This document shows positions 5,954 to 8,179 of a DNA stretch of 8,179 nucleotides, in pieces. The first letter of the stretch is position 1; the number at the start of each line of letters is the position of its first letter. A program made the translations under genes and the position numbers. The notes beneath the pieces were generated by a model. It was not told the origin of the DNA and did not search any database. It was given only the letters and a program-made list of their open reading frames with translations. Location: NCBI GenBank assembly GCA_900554395.1, contig USHB01000059.1, positions 1 through 8,179 on the forward strand, read 5' to 3'. This stretch comes from an uncultured Phascolarctobacterium sp. (lineage in GTDB: Bacteria; Bacillota; Negativicutes; Acidaminococcales; Acidaminococcaceae).

Positions 5954-6715
5954 ATGAGATGTATACGTTTTGAAGAACCAAACGGCAATAAGAGAATAGG
6001 CTTTATTGATGGTGATGTTGTAAGGACAGTATATGGAAGTCTGGAAACGTTTTGGCGCATTACTGATGAAGAATTCCGCCTGGAAGATATTAAGCTTTTA
6101 GCTCCCTGCGTACCGAAGCAGATTATTTGTGTAGGTTTTAACTACCGCCAGCATGCGGAAGAATTTCATGCGGAAGTTCCAAAGGAACCGATGCTGTTCA
6201 GCAAGGCGGCCCATACGATTATAGGCAACGGTGCCGATATTGTATATCCGTGGCAGAGCAAGGAAGTTGTTTATGAAGCTGAACTTGGCGTTGTTATAAA
6301 AAAACGTATGCGCAATGTAAAACCTGAAGAAGTAAAAGATTATATTTTGGGTTATACCTGTGCCAATGATGTAACAGCACGTGATTTGCAGCTTGATGAT
6401 GTACAATGGCTGCGCAGCAAATCTTTTGATACCTTCTGCCCCTTAGGGCCGTGGCTTGAAACAGACCTTGACCCGACTGATTTGGCAATTAAAACTTATC
6501 TGAATGGTGAACTTAAACAAAACGGGCGTACCAGTGATATGGTTTACAACCCTTATGAAATTTTAAGTTATATTTCCGAAAGCATGACGCTTGATGCCGG
6601 CGACCTTGTCCTGACAGGAACGCCTATGGGATGCGGGCCAATGGTACCAGGAGATGTTGTAACCGTAGAAATTGAAGGCATTGGCAAATTGACCAACACC
6701 GTAGTAAAAGGCTAA
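5954..6715 (+). CDS. Fumarylacetoacetate hydrolase (FAH) family protein
   Basis: A 253-residue enzyme of the FAH superfamily, whose members are Mg/Mn-dependent C-C hydrolases, isomerases or decarboxylases of 2-keto or acylpyruvate compounds. An N-terminal small domain (about 1-50) precedes the catalytic domain, which begins IICVGFNYRQHAEE (57-70), where His67 is the likely catalytic residue. KEPMLFSKA follows at 77-85. The metal triad is Glu108, Glu110 (YEAELGVVI) and Asp139 (ANDVTARD). Downstream are RSKSFDTFCPLGP (154-166) and the substrate loop GTPMGCGP near 220-227. The ATG at 5954 lies one base after the PHP stop, with AAGGATGAT (5937-5945) as ribosome binding site. Typical annotations are acylpyruvase or 2-hydroxyhepta-2,4-diene-1,7-dioate isomerase, but sequence alone does not choose. 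No aromatic degradation genes are nearby. Confidence 0.88.
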   Translation: MRCIRFEEPNGNKRIGFIDGDVVRTVYGSLETFWRITDEEFRLEDIKLLAPCVPKQIICVGFNYRQHAEEFHAEVPKEPMLFSKAAHTIIGNGADIVYPWQSKEVVYEAELGVVIKKRMRNVKPEEVKDYILGYTCANDVTARDLQLDDVQWLRSKSFDTFCPLGPWLETDLDPTDLAIKTYLNGELKQNGRTSDMVYNPYEILSYISESMTLDAGDLVLTGTPMGCGPMVPGDVVTVEIEGIGKLTNTVVKG

Positions 6716-6731
6716 AAATATCAACGGCTGT

Positions 6732-6759
6732 AAAAAAAGACGATTTATCGTCTTTTTTT
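6732..6759 (+). terminator. Rho-independent terminator after the FAH gene
   Basis: Twelve-base arms (6732-6743 and 6748-6759) pair around a TTTA loop. The core is GACGA/TCGTC, flanked by seven A on the left and seven T on the right. It begins 16 bases after the FAH stop and separates that operon from the membrane protein gene. The A/T symmetry would also allow function on the minus strand. Confidence 0.9.
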
Positions 6760-6815
6760 ATTTGGTTTGCCAGAACATTTGCAAATTAATTTATTTGAAC
6801 GGGGGAGAGGATATT

Positions 6816-7466
6816 TTGAACACTAAACAATATTTTAAAGAGCGTTTTATTATGTTTATCTGCGGAATTGCGCTGATGACTTTTGCCATTGCGCTTTCCT
6901 GCAAGGCTGATTTGGGAACTTCGCCCATATCAAGCGTGCCGTGGGTATTGAGCCTGTGTACGCCGTTCAGCGTTGGTTATACAACTATTGTGATGAACAT
7001 GCTTTTTATCGCGGTGCAGCCTCTTTTGCTGCGCGGTTTTTACTGGCGTGAACTTCTTGGGCAGGTTTTTGTTACAATTCCGTTTGGTTATGGAATTGAC
7101 TTTTTTATGTGGGTTTTGCAGGGTTTTACGCCGGTAACGGAACTGGAAAAATGGGCAGCCTGCCTTATAAGCGTGGTTGTGCTTGGCTTTGGCGTGTTTT
7201 TGGAAGTGCGTGCCAAAATATTTTTTGCTGCCGGTGAAGGGCTGGTAAATGTACTGGCATTTGTAACTAAAATGAAGTTCAGTACTTTAAAAAACTGTTT
7301 TGATATTACGCTCGTTACCATCAGCGTATGTATTTCCGTATTTGAATTCGGTGGTCTGCGCGGCGTAGGGCTCGGCACTATTGCCGCTGCTGTACTGGTT
7401 GGCAGAATGGTATATCTTTATGAAAGATACATACATTTCTTTGATAAATGGAAGGTAAAAGGCTGA
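6816..7466 (+). CDS. YczE/YitT-like integral membrane protein (DUF6198 type)
   Basis: A 216-residue multi-spanning membrane protein resembling the YczE/YyaS/YitT group of uncharacterised bacterial membrane proteins. Hydrophobic segments lie at about 11-28, 53-72, 78-102, 113-130, 163-178 and 183-200. Family-like signatures are KADLGTSPISSVPWVLS (30-46), GEGLVNVLAF (140-149) and GLRGVGLGTIAAAVLVG (180-196). GEGL followed by the K...FD segment (near 152-163) is typical of the group. I chose the TTG at 6816, preceded by GGGGAG (6802-6807) at 8 bases. The open frame upstream to 6762 overlaps the terminator edge and lacks similarity. No substrate is known. The C-terminus is basic (KWKVKG), as for a cytosolic tail. 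It lies between a terminator and the MATE promoter, so it may be a single-gene unit. Confidence 0.82.
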   Translation: MNTKQYFKERFIMFICGIALMTFAIALSCKADLGTSPISSVPWVLSLCTPFSVGYTTIVMNMLFIAVQPLLLRGFYWRELLGQVFVTIPFGYGIDFFMWVLQGFTPVTELEKWAACLISVVVLGFGVFLEVRAKIFFAAGEGLVNVLAFVTKMKFSTLKNCFDITLVTISVCISVFEFGGLRGVGLGTIAAAVLVGRMVYLYERYIHFFDKWKVKG

Positions 7467-7488
7467 TTATAGGCGAATAATAAAAATA

Positions 7489-7517
7489 TTGTTTATTAGT
7501 TAAAAAGATGTTACAAT
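7489..7517 (+). promoter_or_regulatory. Predicted promoter of the MATE gene
   Basis: TTGTTT (7489-7494) and TACAAT (7512-7517) are separated by 17 bases, with TG at 7509-7510 giving an extended -10. Transcription would start near 7524, at the edge of a 12-base palindrome. Confidence 0.6.
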
Positions 7518-7526
7518 GAAATTGCT

Positions 7527-7538
7527 GACTTATAAGTC
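7527..7538. promoter_or_regulatory. 12-base perfect palindrome, candidate operator for the MATE gene
   Basis: GACTTATAAGTC reads the same on both strands. It sits about 10 bases after the -10 box, near the predicted +4 to +15, and upstream of the ribosome binding site. MATE exporters are often controlled by repressors binding such sites. No regulator gene is visible in the window, so the role is inferred from position alone. Confidence 0.35.
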
Positions 7539-7567
7539 TGCATTATTTTTAACAGGCGGTGATAGTT

Positions 7568-8179
7568 ATGAAAAACATGACGGAAGGGGAACCGCTTAAA
7601 CTTATAATTCCTTTTATGGTGCCGCTGCTGATAGGCAATGTTTTTCAGCAGCTCTATAATATTGCCGATATAATTATCGTTGGCAGAACTATCGGCGTAG
7701 ATGCTTTGGCGGCAGTTGGCGCAACGGCGCCGCTGTTTATGATGCTGGTAATTCTTACTTTGGGATTAAGCGGCGGTTTCAGTGTTGTTACCGGACAGCG
7801 TTTCGGCGCGGGGGATATGGACGGCGTAAGACGCAGTGCGGCAATGACAACAATGCTGTGTACGCTTTTTGTTGTAATAATGATGGCGCTTACCGTGTGC
7901 TATATTGACCCGGCGCTGGCGGCGATGAATATACCGGCTAAGCTGTATGCCGATGCCAAAGCCTATGTAATGATTATAGTTTACGGGCTGATTTTTATGA
8001 TGGCGTATAATATGCTTTCCAACATATTACGCGCATTGGGCGACAGCAAAACGCCGCTGTATTTTTTGATAATTTCAACCTTGCTGAACATAGTGCTGGC
8101 GTTGGTTTTTATTATTAATTTCGGCTGGGGCGTTCCCGGCAGCGCGCTGGCTCTGGTTATTGCTCAGGGTATATCCGGG
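7568..8179 (+). CDS. MATE family multidrug efflux protein, 5' part (3' end cut by window)
   Basis: The first 204 codons of a multidrug and toxic compound extrusion transporter, a 12-helix membrane protein that exports cationic compounds in exchange for Na+ or H+. The start region MTEGEPLKLIIPFMVPLLIGNVFQQLYNIADIIIVGRTIGVDALAAVGAT is the classic MATE opening. NVFQQLYNIAD lies in helix 1 and VGRTIGVDALAAVG in the first loop. GLSGGFSVVTGQRFGAGD (about 66-83) and NILRALGDSKTPLY (about 151-164) are further signatures. The frame is open to the last base, and since the family is about 440-460 residues, somewhat over half lies to the right. The ATG at 7568 is preceded by AGGCGGTGAT (7554-7563), one mismatch from a full Shine-Dalgarno. 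It has its own promoter and appears richer in G+C than the parB region. The drug substrate cannot be read. Confidence 0.92.
   Translation, partial: MKNMTEGEPLKLIIPFMVPLLIGNVFQQLYNIADIIIVGRTIGVDALAAVGATAPLFMMLVILTLGLSGGFSVVTGQRFGAGDMDGVRRSAAMTTMLCTLFVVIMMALTVCYIDPALAAMNIPAKLYADAKAYVMIIVYGLIFMMAYNMLSNILRALGDSKTPLYFLIISTLLNIVLALVFIINFGWGVPGSALALVIAQGISG

Noticed and set aside
6378..6383. CACGTG core inside the FAH gene, as a third parS
   Set aside because: Only the central hexamer matches. The flanks (AACAG and ATTTG) do not form the TGTTT/AAACA arms, so ParB binding is not expected.
6767..6796. TTGCCA with a TTTATT-like -10 as promoter of the YczE-like gene
   Set aside because: The -10 matches only 4 of 6 bases, and the predicted start would fall on the ribosome binding site. 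The real promoter is not evident.

Overview
The window reads as a chromosomal segment of a low-to-moderate GC Bacillota-type bacterium. Supporting signs are strong Shine-Dalgarno sequences with several TTG starts, a chromosomal parA-parB (soj-spo0J) pair with two canonical parS sites, and downstream DUF554 and DUF4446 genes like those often found beside spo0J in this phylum. The gene mix (FMN alpha-hydroxy-acid oxidase, YczE-type membrane protein, MATE exporter) would suit a gut anaerobe, perhaps a negativicute. That placement is inference, with no marker gene to fix it. The parS sites suggest the region lies within the origin-proximal part of the chromosome.

Layout. Bases 1-807 hold the 3' part of an FMN-dependent alpha-hydroxy-acid dehydrogenase/oxidase, followed 14 bases later by a YbaK/EbsC-type aminoacyl-tRNA deacylase. 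A symmetric hairpin (1293-1317) ends this operon and also the convergent GNAT acetyltransferase gene (1321-1827, minus). The GNAT gene and parA are divergently transcribed, with a parS site between their promoters. parA, parB, a DUF554 membrane protein and a DUF4446 protein run head to tail with overlaps or short gaps and no visible internal terminator. A perfect 16-base parS lies inside parB. A possible 11-codon leader ORF, whose stop overlaps the DUF554 start, sits between parB and DUF554.

After a 208-base intergenic region with two promoter-like sequences comes a two-gene unit: a HisJ-like PHP metal-dependent phosphoesterase and a fumarylacetoacetate-hydrolase-family enzyme, closed by a strong hairpin terminator. 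Next are a YczE/YitT-like integral membrane protein and the first 204 codons of a MATE efflux protein, which runs off the right edge. The MATE gene has its own promoter, with a 12-base perfect palindrome just downstream of the -10 that could be an operator.

Functionally, ParA, ParB and the two parS sites form a complete chromosome partitioning module in cis. DUF554 and DUF4446 are conserved passengers of unknown role. The other genes look like independent metabolic or transport units. I see no CRISPR array, insertion sequence, tRNA or rRNA. No gene-free stretch exceeds 300 bases.
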